Notes: generated by a model from the sequence alone, not told the origin. A DNA stretch of 64,000 bases from Siphlonurus alternatus (GCA_949825025.1 OX463779.1:47303784-47367783); one strand, 5' to 3'. Positions 22,871-35,334 are shown, counted from the first letter of the stretch. Translations and numbers: made by a program.

Positions 22871-22950
<80 letters not shown>
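22841..22950. repeat. (GA)n microsatellite
   Basis: About 110 bases of GA with a few interruptions at the left end. It faces a CT tract 254 bases downstream. Confidence 0.95.
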
Positions 22951-22953
<3 letters not shown>

Positions 22954-23202
22954 ATAAATGGAGAAAGAAATGAAAATATATAAAATATGATATAGAGGAG
23001 CGCAGATTTCGGCATACAAGCTAAAGGACCATAGAGTAAACATAGAGAAGATATCCAAAGAGAGAGGGGTATAAAAATTAAGCTGGTGCTGTCATCTGGA
23101 TTTATGCGTGCTCTCGTGTGGTGAGATCAGAAAATAATCTGCCGGCTAAAAATAGCAGACCGTTCGAGCATCTGCAGAGGTCAGTGTGTGTGTGCATGAC
23201 GA

Positions 23203-23450
<248 letters not shown>

Positions 23451-23630
23451 TATGGGAAATTCTATTTTAGTCATCAAAGCACAAATTTCTTATCAGAAAA
23501 AAGTACAGCCTCACAATTACTTAGCTAAATGTTATACTCATCAAAAATCACGATGATATTTTTTATGTCGTAGAATATAATATATAATCATAATATAATG
23601 TATGTATAATTATAAATATATAATGAGTGC

Positions 23631-23741
23631 CTGCGGATCAAACGGGATTAAAAACCAATGCACGTAAAAGTTATTTTCCTATCTCGTTTCACGAATAGTC
23701 ACCTGTAGTGAAAATGGTCTTTAATCCCGTTTGATCCAGCA
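23631..23741. mobile_element. Small inverted-repeat element
   Basis: The left end TGCGGATCAAACGGGATTAA is mirrored by TTAATCCCGTTTGATCCAGCA. Part of it (TAGTGAAAATGGTCTTTA) recurs at about 12522-12538, so this is a small interspersed family. Confidence 0.65.
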
Positions 23742-23950
23742 CAATAATGTTATATAAATTAATTTTGTAACTTTATTATGACGATGATATATTACATAAA
23801 ATCATGGACAAAAAAATATTTAAATGTACTAAATATACTAAAATTTAATTATTTACTCATATGCAATCAGAGTACCTGTTATAAAAACCTAATTATGAAT
23901 AATTACATTTTGTAATTTTGTTATAAGGATTATTTATTTACTCATGTTAC

Positions 23951-24090
<140 letters not shown>

Positions 24091-24094
24091 GCAA

Positions 24095-24215
24095 TGTTTC
24101 ACAGGGATGCTATGCACTTTATGTGTCAGGTTCATTTTGGACTGTTTGGTGTCTTCTGCCTCTGACTTGTTATTTATGTATTCATGAGGAAACTATAATA
24201 AATAAAAAAAAATAA
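24095..24215 (+). repeat. Retroelement 3'-end repeat J, copy 1
   Basis: This matches 44706-44812 (TATGCACTTT, TGTGTCAGGTTCAT, CTGCCTCTGACTTGTT, TATTCATGAGG) and ends in an AATAAATAAA-type tail. An AAATAAA tail of this kind marks the 3' end of a LINE or SINE; the parent element is not visible. Confidence 0.65.
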
Positions 24216-24860
24216 ATAAAAAATTATATTATATTTTTGACGCAAAATTCAATTTTTTACTATTATGTAATATATGTTGTGCAGGCATTGCAGATTTTTT
24301 TAAATAACAATTTTATAAAATTGTATCAAATTTAAAAGGATTAAAAAGTCGGCTTTAACTTATTTATAGATAATTATACTGTATATAAGCTAGAAGTTAC
24401 TTCTGGGAGCAAGAACGACACTGTACTCTGATTTAGATGAGGTTTTCTCCCACGGGGGTTCTCCAGTTGAGTCATCACTCAAGGTCGTTTGACCTTGACT
24501 CATATGTCCAGCATAAATAAAACATTTTAAGACTGACGTATATAATATATAAATGTATGTAATTTATTAATAAGAACCTTTCTCCCTCTATGTTAATTGC
24601 TGGCTGGTGCAAGTCAAGTCCTTTAATTAATTCTCTTATTTTAATGGTGTCCTTATTTTATATTATTTTAATTATAATAGATTTTTTTTTAAATTTGCAA
24701 ATTGATTGTGTATTTTTATTTAATTAGAACCTGTTTTAAAGGTGCTATTTCAAGAATAAAATTTATCATTGCTATATAGTTTTATATAATTATATTTACT
24801 ATAATAATTGTGTAATATATATGCATGATAATTTTTTATTTCAAATATTAATAGAGGCCC
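24216..24860. other. AT-rich spacer with a palindromic half-site pair
   Basis: At about 24480-24500 TCAAGGTC and GACCTTGA form a perfect inverted pair with a 4-base gap. Nothing else was recognised. Confidence 0.45.
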
Positions 24861-24861
24861 G

Positions 24862-25089
24862 TACCAAATTATGCTACTCTGAAATTTTTCCAGCATTATT
24901 TTAGTCACGGAGCTATTTTTAAAAATAAATTATTGAAAGTTCTGTAAGCTCTGCTGGCCTCCCTGGATCCTTAAAAAATGATAGTTAAACGCATATTAAC
25001 GCCTCCAGGGGGCGTGGCCGCAGTTTCAATAATTTTTAAAAATAGTTCCTTAAGACTAAAAACTGTGAAAAAAAAAAATCAAATTATCA
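24862..25089. repeat. Diverged relative of foldback family K
   Basis: Mirrored arms (TGCTACTCTGA, GAGCTATTTTTAAAAATAA against TTTTTAAAAATAGTTCC) resemble the K arms at 49622 and 63229, but the outer GAGTATCGACCTC ends are gone. The centre is GC-rich (CCTCCAGGGGGCGTGGCC). Confidence 0.55.
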
Positions 25090-25297
25090 TAAAGGTAGGT
25101 TTTCATGGGCGATTTCCAGCCTGCGACGCGAATAAAGCGCACTTGCTGTAACATCCATTGGCGGCCATATTGGGCGATTAAAAGAAAAAGAGAATCTGAA
25201 TTAACGCGATTACCGGCTTATTCGCCGCCGCATAGGATTTCGCAGCTTTTACATCAAATCGCGCTGCATCGCTTTTGTCGCCATCTGAACCACCTTA
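25090..25297. mobile_element. Family-E MITE, copy 2
   Basis: Ends TAAAGGTAGGTTTTCATGGG and TGTCGCCATCTGAACCACC are imperfect inverted repeats. The interior holds GCGCACTTGCTGTAACAT and GGCGGCCATATTGGGCGATT, shared with 60987-61753. Its right end abuts and shares TTAA with the next foldback. Confidence 0.85.
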
Positions 25298-25649
25298 AGG
25301 GTAAGGTAACGCCACCAATGTTAAAAAAAATCCCTCACACAAAAATTCTGAAAAAAATTTAAAATGTTCTCCTCTACACCCCCTTTCAGTAGCTAAAATA
25401 TCAGGTATACAAATTCGATCTAGTTTTTGAGTTATGAATTTTTAAAGTTGACTAGTTTAACATGGAGAAATGGAACTCCCATGTTAAATTAGTCAACTTT
25501 AAAAATTCATAACTAAAAAACTAGATGGAATTTGTATACCTGATATTTTAGCTACTGATAGGGGGTGTAGAGGAGAACATTTTAAATTTTTTTCAGAATT
25601 TTTGTGTGAGGGACTTTTTTTAACATTGGTGGCGTTACCTTACCCTTAA
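25295..25649. mobile_element. Foldback element G, copy 3
   Basis: Starts TTAAGGGTAAGGTAACGCC and ends GGCGTTACCTTACCCTTAA. Arms of about 165 bases are very similar to each other. It sits exactly at the end of a family-E MITE. Confidence 0.92.
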
Positions 25650-26810
25650 GTCATTTCTGCATTTTTATTTCGGTTTTCCATTATTAAAAATATTCTTTAA
25701 ACCTCAGAACAATGCAGAAAAATAAAGCAATAAACAACTGCAGCTGATGATGCAAAATATTACTGTGCATTAAATTTATTAATGATCAAAAACTGTATAT
25801 TAATTTATAATATTTTTGAAATTAATAAGTTACCTGAAGTTGAAAATTTTATCCTCAACTTTTACCTTCAATAAATTTAATGGTGTAAATCTATTTTTTT
25901 TTTTTTTGCTTATTTTATTTTTTTATTTAAACAAGTACAAAAGCACATTTAATTTCATTCTCACTAAAAATGAGGAAAGAGAAGTAACATAAATATTTCT
26001 TTATCTGAATATAATAATTATATATAATATAATCATAAAACATATTATAAATATATATATAATATGTTTTATTAAATCCCTGCAATGATGCAACAGAGGA
26101 AGAAAATTTGAAAGAAACAAAGAAAAACTCTAAAAGATGAAATATTGAAATTTCTTATTATAACTCAAATATGCAAAAAAATTATTATAAATTGTAATCA
26201 ACATATAATAAAACAATCTTCATGAAAATATTAAATATTATGTTCAAAGAATACAATAAAATATACTATTAAAATAATTTGAAATATTTCATTTATCACT
26301 CTTCTTTAGAGGACTTAAATTATTGTATGGAAAATATCAGAACTCACAGCAGAACAAAGGGTAGAAATCTCTTTGAAAAAGATTCGTCACAAATTAAAGA
26401 AGAAATCTTTTATATTATATTTTATATTCCCTGATGCTACAAAAAGACATCATAATGAAATTTCATTTTGATTAAACGAACATTTTTTTTGTGTGTCCGT
26501 GTTATCATAAAAAATGGATAGAATTTTGATCAAGAATATAATTTCCTTTTTCAACATTTTTGTAAGCTTTGACATAAAATCGATTGATATTTTACTGCAA
26601 CAATTGATTTTGTGTGGTGGTTCTTTGATGTGTGTGTGCCATCAATTTAGTTGTAGCGATGAGGAGGGGAAACAAAACTGATGGAAGAAATGAAAGAAGC
26701 ATGACGCATACACTATATTCTACATGACATGTGAAAGAGAGAGAAAAAGGAGAGGATGGGGGGAGGGACGGACGTTGGATTATCCGCTCGTAATTAAGTT
26801 GGACGATCGC
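25650..26810. other. AT-rich spacer, no gene recognised
   Basis: Long A/T-rich stretch with short palindromic ATATAT motifs. No gene, RNA or repeat family was recognised. Confidence 0.55.
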
Positions 26811-27299
26811 ACCAAGACCCTCTGCATGAATGAAGAATTTGCATGCAATTTTTTTACTATAGTTCAGTCAAAAGAGGTTGTTGAAAAATGCAACCCTGAA
26901 TTTTATGCGATTTTTTTCTAGTAAAGCATCATGTCAGAAATGGAGATTTAAAAAGTCACGTGACCTGGAGGATCCGTCCGCATCGCCTATGACGTCATTA
27001 TATTCTTTGCTTCAACACTATATAACACTTGTAAAGAGCACGTTGCTATATGGAAACAAAATAATAAACTTAAGTAAGAATGAAATGATTGTTTACAAGT
27101 GAAGCAAAGAATGTAATGACGTCATCGGCGATGCGGATGGATCCTCCAGGTCACGCGACCTCCTTAAATTTTCATTTTTGGTATGATGCTTTACTAGAAA
27201 AAATCGTATAAAATTCAGGGGAGTATTTTTCAACAACCTCTTTTGACTGAACTATAGTAAAAAACTTGCATGCAAATTCCTAATTACCAAGACCCTCTG
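26811..27299. mobile_element. Foldback element L flanked by a 14-bp direct repeat
   Basis: Arms of about 190 bases (from about 26833 and to about 27281) surround an 80-90 base loop. ACCAAGACCCTCTG occurs at 26811-26824 and 27286-27299, exactly flanking it. Each arm carries TGACGTCA (26990-26997 and 27117-27124), and the left arm an E-box CACGTG (26957-26962). Short open frames here are palindrome shadows. Confidence 0.8.
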
Positions 27300-28522
27300 A
27301 ATTACCAGGCCGGACACAAGAATATAATATATATATATGGTCAAAATGGATTAAGATAGGCTGAGAAAAAGGGTTTTCTCCCTCTTAATACCTATTAAAT
27401 CTTGCTAAACAATATAGAGTTCTTTCTATACAATAGAAACTATCATAGAGAAATATCTAATTCTTTGTGTCGGTTTCATAGTCAGTGGCGTAGCCAAGGG
27501 GGGAGGGTTTCGGGGTCTAACCTCCCCCCCCTCATGAAGATCGAGTAATGACTGGATATAAGAAGAAAAAAGGAAAAATTATAGAAATTTGAAAAAAAAG
27601 TTAAATAAAAATTGAAATTTAGGGGATATCAAGTAGTCTTTTCTTTAAAATAAACAAATTATAAGTTAGTTTCTAATTTTAACAAGAAAAAGTACGTGTG
27701 ACTTATAAATAAATGTTTTATTTCTCTTACAAACTGCATGCATATAACTACTATTGTATAAATTAATACGCTCTCACGTGTGCTGCACATTCATTTAATT
27801 AGTCGTTGCTCCACGCGGTGCAGACAAAATTTAACAAAAATAAGAAAAGCAATCCACCTTTTTTATTTATTTTTTACAATATCTTAATGATGTGAACTTG
27901 GATTAGTAAATAAATTTAAAAAATCAAATTCAATTAAATGATACGTACATATCATACATACGTAAAAATAATATAAAAGTGGTTACATGAATTATTACTT
28001 GATTTAATTAAAATGAATTACTCAAAGCTTTATTTATTACGCACGTATTGAAAAGAAATTGAAAAATGGGGTGAAAAAAAATATAAAATGTTAAAAAAAT
28101 TGCATCAGGCCATATATTTTATTCTCTAATAATTATAATAGTATTTTTTCATGATTTTACCCTAAAAAAGGGGCGTGTCCTTAAAAAAAATCGCGCCTGC
28201 GGCGGGTTATTGGAGGGCTATGCCCCCCAAACCCCCCAGTGGGCTGTTTTCAATCTTGAAGAACCCCCCCTTTGGGCAAATCCACTGTTCATAGCAGGGT
28301 TTCGTTACTGCAAATAATTTTAAAAATATATGTAGATCCTTCATATATTTATAAAGAGGAGAATGTGCTGATTAAATTGATAAAGCTAAAATTTTAGACC
28401 GCTTGATCAGAACATGATTTTATCTTTTACGTCATGAGAATCATACTAAAAATTCCTTATCCCAGCCTACTATTTTCATCTATCTGAGGCTTGTGTCTGG
28501 CCTGGTAACTCAAAGAGTCTTG
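27288..28522. mobile_element. Terminal-inverted-repeat element M, host of a nested hAT-like element
   Basis: The left end (CTGAATTACCAGGCCGGACA) is mirrored by the right end (TGTCTGGCCTGGTAACTCAA). The similarity runs about 75 bases. The middle is replaced by an 805-bp insertion at 27483-28287. Foldback L seems to have landed in the left terminus of M. Confidence 0.7.
27483..28287. mobile_element. 805-bp non-autonomous hAT-like element
   Basis: Ends CAGTGGCGTAGCCAAGGGGG and CCCTTTGGGCAAATCCACTG are imperfect inverted repeats of a type common in hAT elements. TTCATAGT (27475-27482) and TTCATAGC (28288-28295) form an 8-bp duplication with one mismatch. The interior is AT-rich and has no transposase frame. 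Confidence 0.75.
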
Positions 28523-28524
28523 AT

Positions 28525-29335
28525 CACCCCTCCCCCAGTGACTCAGATTCTGTCACGCTGAGTCAGTACTGGACCACAGCCCTTGTCCTTTCAACCCTTT
28601 TTCCTGCCCCGCCCCGTAGCACAATAAACCTCTTCTTTTACCACTCGCCCCATGCAATTTTATGCGCAACAGAAAATCTTTTGTCAAATATGCAAATTAG
28701 AGAACAGGAAATTGTGCATTGTAAGACCATATGAAATGATTTTCAATACACAGAAATATTGTTAGTAGGAATTAATTAAAATATTGTCACAATATATTAG
28801 TATCAGTTCCTTGATTTTGAAATATACAAATAATATCTATGAGAAAATGTTATTATTATATAAAGTATACTGTAAAAATGTACTGTAGGAAAATTTTATT
28901 TTAAAAGCGGACAAATGACAAAAAATAATTCAGAATGAGTATTTGCAACATGAACATGAAAAAACCTTATATGACTGACTAAACATGAAATAAATTAACA
29001 TAAAATTTATAATTAAAGTAAAAAAAAATCAGCAATTTCTTTTATATAAATATAATTTTTTGCGTACATATCATTATAGTCTCAAATTTTCAAGCTTAAC
29101 GCCTTTCAACATTCACTTGTTTTTTTTAGTCAACTTTTACATGTAAAAAAAAAATGTTAAAAGAGTTCAGTATATAATATACACATGTTGCACAAATTAA
29201 ATAACATTTTTTTTTTTTTTGTATTACGAACATTCGAGAAGACTTGGTATATAACTTGGTTATTGAAGCCTTGTATGACAAACGAGGCAGTGAATACAAA
29301 TGTGCGCCGTAGTTATTCATTTTTTTTTTTTTACT
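28525..29335. other. Spacer, no gene recognised
   Basis: A GC-balanced stretch to about 28660 is followed by AT-rich DNA. No exon was recognised. Confidence 0.5.
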
Positions 29336-29565
29336 TTCCCTGAGGGAGTCTCAGTGCAGAATATGCAATGGGGGGAATATGAGGAGGAGGGGGGGGGTCG
29401 TCTGCATCATGCACGCGTCCTCGTGCATAATCCGTGCACAGGGGGGAGGCAACAAAAGAAATCAGCTCGGGGAGGGGGTACGTAGGGTGGTCGCTTGCAG
29501 GGAGGACCGTACACTCATATACACGAGAACATGTCACTTTCACTGAGCTTTCACGGTGCATTTTA
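29336..29565. other. G-rich low-copy island
   Basis: Several G-runs and purine-rich blocks stand out from the AT-rich surroundings; open frames on both strands have no family resemblance. Candidate regulatory DNA or G-quadruplex-forming sequence. Confidence 0.35.
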
Positions 29566-29621
29566 AAAATAATAGTAATTTGTACTGTACATTCATGTTT
29601 ATGTTTAATTTTCATGTTAAA

Positions 29622-29950
29622 TTAAGGGTTAAGATAACACGGATCAGCTGACCCAATGTTAAAAATAATCCCACATATGAAAATTATGAATAAAAATAAA
29701 ACTGTTCTCCTCTACATCCCTTATCAGTAGCTAAAATATCAGGTATGTATACAAATTTGAGCTAGTTTTAAAGTTGTGAATTTTTAAAGTTGGCTAATTC
29801 ATAACTCAAAAATTAGCTCGAATTTGTATACCTGATATTTTAGCTACTGATTGGGGATGTAGAGGCGAACATTTTAAATTTTTTTCATAATTTTCATGTG
29901 TGGGATTTTTTTAGCATTGGGTCAGTTGATCCGTGTTACCTTACACTTAA
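29622..29950. mobile_element. Foldback element G, copy 4
   Basis: Starts TTAAGGGTTAAGATAACACG and ends CGTGTTACCTTACACTTAA. It shares the interior of copies 2 and 3 but has a shortened centre. Confidence 0.9.
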
Positions 29951-29973
29951 TATTAATCATAAAGAGATTACGT

Positions 29974-30034
29974 GTGTTCGTAAATACATAATCAGAAATA
30001 ATCGATTATTTATGATTGTGTATTTAGGAACAGA
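29974..30034. repeat. Short palindrome N, derivative of the 35195 element
   Basis: TGTTCGTAAATACATAATCA is mirrored by TGATTGTGTATTTAGGAACA. This is a 61-bp internally deleted relative of the hairpin at 35195-35332. Confidence 0.7.
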
Positions 30035-31375
30035 ACTTATATTGTTTAGTACTATTTCGCTATATCTGATTATTGCACTGTATGTATACAAGAATCAATA
30101 TTTGAAAATAAACTAGAACCGGGCTTCGAACCCCAGCTCTTCCTCCTTATCGAATGGCTATAAGTAGCACCAAACAATCTTATTATAATTTAATATCATG
30201 CTATCCAATCATATATGCAAAATATCTCAATTTACATCAATGTTCATTACATTGATTACATCTAGAACGTTGTGTTTTATATAAAGATATTATTAACTAA
30301 TTATAATTACTATTTGTATATAATATTTGCTATTTTCACCACACCTGAAAATATTAGAAACAATATTTAGATTCAACATACTAGTGTTTGAAACTGTGAT
30401 TCATAATTAAGTAATAAAATTTTTCAGCTTTGTACAATAATTTTATATATTTCAATTTTTGTTCCAACTTTAAAAAAATATTATTATTTTCCAAGTAAAA
30501 TTATTACACAAGCTAATTTAGCTGTTAAATTTAATTATAGTTGAGGGTATCAGCCACGTTAGTGAAATAGTGCCTTGCTTTGCTGGTTTTCCGCATCCTT
30601 TTTATTTCAATTTTTCATTTGTAATTTGGATGGAATAAAAAAAACTAAATAAATTTAAAATTTTCTAAATTTAATAAAGTATTTTGTTTTAAAATTTCAA
30701 CAAAAAGGTGGCCACCAGGGCATATTTAGCGTCAATTGAAGTTCCCCCTGGCATGCATGCAACCCCCCTCGCAGGAAATACACATCAGCAAGTTTGAAAT
30801 AATAATGTTATCAACCCAAAGTTCCCAGCTGCCCGAGTTTTTTTAATGTGATGCTTTTTATAAACTCATTTTGCATTCAAATTGGCATCAAGTGGAAATG
30901 CTGCACAAAATATTTCTACTTCAAAATTTTATTTTTGTTTGAAATGATGCAGAAAATTAAAACATTATATAATTATAATGCTATAATATATATTTATGCA
31001 CAGAACAAATTTCAAACTTAAATTGTTCTAAATTTGCAAAGATTTAGGTTAATATTTTTATATAATTGCAAATTAGACAAAAAAATCATTTATTAATTAA
31101 TTAGACCGTCTTTATAATATATTATAATGTACATATTTGTAGCACTATATATATAGCTTTGCTTGGGGAAGAAATTTTTATACGTGCATTATGCTGTGAG
31201 AATATTAATTTATATTTTCTAATACATTATTTTTTTTCTAACATTTAATATTCATCCACATAATGTTTCTGTAAAATTTAAATATCACAATAATAATAAT
31301 ATATTGTTGTTTGTTTGCAAGTATATGACATATCATCATATATTTGACACGTTTTGCCTTTGATATATTCTAGTC
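30035..31375. other. Spacer, one GC-balanced stretch
   Basis: A B-box-like GGGGTTCGAAGCCC lies on the minus strand near 30123-30136 without a full tRNA. A less AT-rich low-copy stretch lies at about 30700-30840. Otherwise nothing. Confidence 0.45.
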
Positions 31376-31640
31376 ATGATATCTCATAATAATCACGGGG
31401 GTTTGAAAGACGCTGAGGAAATGCTCGTGGCGATGTTTACGTGATTAAGAGAGTACGAACGTAATGCGTTCTGCAAGCACACACGTGCGGGGGGTACTCA
31501 TTCACGTCGGGCAAAGAGAATCGTATATACTCTCACTTTTCCTTCCATGCTGCACTCAATGCAAGGGGAGGCTTCACGGTTGTTATTACTCTCCGTGCAT
31601 GTACATTTACGTGCAGTCTGGAGCGGATTCGTGACTCCAA
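31376..31640. other. GC-richer low-copy island
   Basis: About 260 bases of balanced composition with an E-box-containing ACACACGTGCGGGG and several ACGT-core motifs, flanked by AT-rich DNA. No reading frame or repeat match. Candidate conserved non-coding element. Confidence 0.35.
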
Positions 31641-32706
31641 TTAAAATAAAATATAATGAAAAATATTTATGAGTTTTTTAATTGAATATTTGAATAAAGA
31701 GGATCAAAAGTTATGTATATTGTTAATATTTTTTCAGACTTTTTTAAATCCTCTAACGTCCTTAAAATATGCTGCAAAATGTTATAATTATCATGAAAAA
31801 TACAAATATTTAAAAAAATTAACAAGACTATGACGTCACGCGTCTCAGCGTCTTTCTCTCTTTATTAATGATTTATTATATAATTAAATATTTACAATTA
31901 GTGTCACGATAGTCCGTTTTTTAAATTTTGTGAATATTTCGCAAAGTTTCGTGAAATTTCGCGCTAAATTTCTTTCGATTTTAAGGGTAAAAAATTCTGA
32001 AAAAATTACATTACACAAATCGTGGTCTTCCATGCAAGCTAGGTTCATGAAGGTTGTCCAATTATAGTTGTCCAATTACTAATATATGGCAGAAAGATAA
32101 AATATAGTATTCAGAAAGAAAATATATACAGTTTTAGTACCAGAATTTAGTATACTTGTATTCGATATCATTGATATAATCAATACTTATAAAAAATTGT
32201 CTCTGATAAAATTTATTCCAACTTATTTTTTTGAATCCTCCATATTATGTGTCTATTACATGATGGTAAATATGTTTATGGTAAAAATAAAGTAATATTT
32301 CATGATATGTTAAATTATATAAAAGTCTTTTTGAATATCTCATAAAAGTTAAGAAACGTAATAATTTTTATAAAGTGCTACCGTCAGCGGAAACTCGTCC
32401 GCTTTTTTTTCATCGTCAGTGGATTTAGGTTCACGGCTTACCATAATATATCATGATAATGATATTATCACAGAGTATTTGCAATTTGTGAACATAAGTT
32501 ATCAAAATTCTTAATATTGCTAAGAGGCCATAAAGTACAATAACAATGTGATACGTTAAAATGATTTAGAGTTGTCCATACGATGATATAAAACAGTTAA
32601 GTTATTAAGTCTAAAAAACACCGTCCAATGTAAAACTCAAAGTTGGATAAATTAAAACTGATTAATTGACTAAGCGTCCGCTATATGCAGCCACCAAAGG
32701 TATTAA
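31641..32706. other. AT-rich spacer, no gene recognised
   Basis: No repeat copy, RNA or exon was recognised. Confidence 0.55.
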
Positions 32707-33036
32707 CGATTGACTTTAGTTACTACCCGAGTCAAATAAAATTTCTCTCAGACGGAATTATAAAATAAATTTTACAAATTTGAGAATAATTTAAAACTTC
32801 ATCGCTTATGGTTTGAGCAGATTCAATTGATTGGTTTCCTCTCAATAGCTTCATTTTCGGTTTCCATCCATAAGGCCAATGTTAAACTTCTATATACTTC
32901 AGTTTTCTCAAAACTCATCAGACATCAGACAGATCCACTTCAAAATTTGAATGGTGAAATCTAAATTCTCTGTAAGTCTTGTTTAATTTAAGGAGGCCGA
33001 TTCCGAGATCTCAATCAACTGAAATCAATCCTTAAA
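32707..33036 (-). repeat. Repeat I, copy 2
   Basis: Reverse-oriented match to 14931-15270, from CGATTGACTTTAGTTACTAC to CAACTGAAATCAATCCTTAA. Confidence 0.75.
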
Positions 33037-33300
33037 TACACTTATTAATTATAAAATAATCAATTATTTAAAAATTTCCAAATTAAGTAATGTTTTTTTT
33101 TTTATGATTTTACTATATTTATTGAGTCTCTCAAGACGTAGATTTGTAATTATGAAGGTCATCTTTGATAATTTAAGACGCTTGGAACATCTAACAGGTG
33201 ATCGAAATTGAAGTCGATTTTATGAAGGAAATCGACAGTCGTTTTGATAAGATTTGATTTGACTGCGCAGTTGGTTACTTGGTCCTGGAAAGCCGCAGGG

Positions 33301-33304
<4 letters not shown>

Positions 33305-33351
<47 letters not shown>
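33305..33351. repeat. (TA)n microsatellite
   Basis: About 47 bases of pure TA. Confidence 0.95.
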
Positions 33352-33353
<2 letters not shown>

Positions 33354-33469
33354 TTATGTATGCAGTAAAGGTATAGGGGGATATCATGCAAAAAGCACTG
33401 GAATATATTCTGTCTCTCTCTCTTTCTCTTTCCCATACAGCTGAGCAAACAATCTTTGTGGCTAGCCCG

Positions 33470-33478
33470 AGAGAGAGA

Positions 33479-33520
<42 letters not shown>
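33470..33520. repeat. (GA)n microsatellite
   Basis: About 50 bases of GA with one GC step. Confidence 0.95.
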
Positions 33521-33521
<1 letters not shown>

Positions 33522-33650
33522 ACAACATCTAAAATCACCCCTTCGTGCACGTAATATCTCAAATCACCCCCCATCATGCACGCGCGGCGCATCGCATTAA
33601 TTGCTGCTCGGGAACTCATTCGTCGTTTTGAATAAATTGCACTCTGGTGG
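33521..33650. other. GC-richer island beside the GA tract
   Basis: Directly after the GA tract lie two related blocks, ATCACCCCTTCGTGCACG and ATCACCCCCCATCATGCACG, then GCGCGGCGCATCGCATTAAT. Low-copy in the window; candidate regulatory DNA. Confidence 0.35.
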
Positions 33651-34381
33651 ATTTCTGCTGTAATTATGATGATTGAGATTAAATTTATGCTACAAATGCA
33701 TGTAAATTATCATATGTTATAAAATGTTAATAATCTAATGCTACATTTATTTCATAATTTTTTTTATGTAAAAAAAAAACTCATGAGAGAGCAATTAAAA
33801 ATAAAATTGTTATACATTATTATTTGTTTTTCTTTTAGTATATAATATGTTTTTATATAAAAAAAAAGAATAATGCAGAAAGAAAGAGGTGTAACGTTTT
33901 TGTGCAATTCTCATTAGTGAGTGTATAAGAAAATTCATATTATTATATTTTATTATTATTTTGTACATAAAGAATGAAAGTATACCATATTATTTTCATA
34001 ACAAAGGAGCTTTCATTTAACTTGTATAACAGAATATAAGACTTGCTTTTTGTTTAAGTGTGGGTTAAATTGTTTTTTTTTTATAATGACATTTTACAGA
34101 CTTTATAACAATTATTAAAAAAAATGTATGCTACACTTGAATACAAATTTCTTTTAAAAATAAAATTCAATTCTAACAATTTCTACTTTTGTAAAAAAAT
34201 TGATTTTACGTAATTCTCAATATAATGTTTAATAGAAATCGTTTTGAGAGGAAAATATGTTAAATATTTTTTACAGACTATGAAATAAATGAAGAGCTAA
34301 AAAAAAAAAAAAGAAAAAAATCGAACTCAAATAGGGTCGTTTAATTATATGAATAGAGACTAGAGTGTATCTGATTAACAT
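33651..34381. other. AT-rich spacer, no gene recognised
   Basis: Only A/T-rich tracts and poly-A runs were seen. Confidence 0.6.
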
Positions 34382-34504
34382 TTAACTTGGTATTCGTCGT
34401 GTTTGTAACGTCTTCAGTCATTGGTGTGTTGTTTGCAACGAAGAACTTTACTGGCCGAGCCGAGCCGAAGGACACCCGAGCGTTTCCGACGAAAACCGAG
34501 TTAA
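34382..34504 (+). mobile_element. Repeat H, copy 2, with both inverted ends
   Basis: TTAACTTGGTATTCGTCG at the left is mirrored by CGACGAAAACCGAGTTAA at the right. This gives a ~123-bp MITE whose ends carry TTAA; copy 1 at 14815 has lost the right end. Confidence 0.75.
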
Positions 34505-34589
34505 ATATAAAATGTGAACCTTAGTTATAGTCGTCTAGTCGATCTGAACTGAGTATATAAAATTATATAGGATATTGTGTATACGTACG

Positions 34590-34790
34590 TTCATATTAAT
34601 TTAATTTTCCCTCGAGAAGTAGCCGGAAGTGTGAAGTTTATGGCTATTCTATTTGTAATTAAGTTTTGAAACTTTGAAGAGGGATTTCAGTGCAAGTAGT
34701 GAAATATAAAATATGAGATATTGTAACGCTGCAATATGAATAAGAAGGCCACAGAAACTCTAAACTTCCGGCTATTTCCAGAAGAAATAT
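34590..34790. mobile_element. MITE family O, copy 1 (worn ends)
   Basis: Mirrored GAAGTAGCCGGAAGTGTGAA and AACTTCCGGCTATTTCCAG correspond to the better copy at 51668-51869. Confidence 0.7.
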
Positions 34791-34799
34791 TACATAAAT

Positions 34800-35194
34800 T
34801 AAACTGTATATATCACTAAACATAAACACTATTAGAAAAAATTGTAGAAATTGACTAGAAATTATTAGTAAAATTTTAATATAAAAAACTAATATTTTAA
34901 CAAAAATGTCAAAATGATTCAATGCTCCGTAATTTGAATTTTTCGCGCTACTGTTCACTAATTTACAAATGTTCACTTACTGCACGTACTTATAAAATAA
35001 CATTGGCGTCATAATGAATCAGCCAGACGTGATTATCACGCTAATTACATTAATAATCCAATATAATATACATCTATGTAATATTAAATTAAAATTGTTT
35101 TACAATTTGATTACTATTATTTCATCATTAATAAATCTGACTAATCAACATCATATTATTACCTAATTATTCCAACAATTCTATATATGTTCAA
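34800..35194. other. AT-rich spacer, no gene recognised
   Basis: No recognisable feature. Confidence 0.55.
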
Positions 35195-35332
35195 TAGGTC
35201 TGTTCGTAAATACACAATCAGAAAAAATCGATTATTATTGACGAACTTTATGCTCCATACAATACAGTATAATACAGAAAGTTCATCAATAATAATCGAT
35301 TTTTTCTGATTGTGTATTTACGAACAGACCTA
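35195..35332. mobile_element. 138-bp hairpin element N
   Basis: 58-base arms with about two mismatches run from TAGGTCTGTTCGTAAATAC to GTATTTACGAACAGACCTA around a ~22-base loop. TA at both borders is compatible with a Tc1/mariner-type target site. A deleted relative lies at 29974-30034. Confidence 0.85.
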
Positions 35333-35334
35333 AC

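Noticed and set aside
30115..30170. tRNA-like B box with A-box-like sequence on the minus strand
   Set aside because: A-to-B spacing is too short and no stems form; treated as chance.
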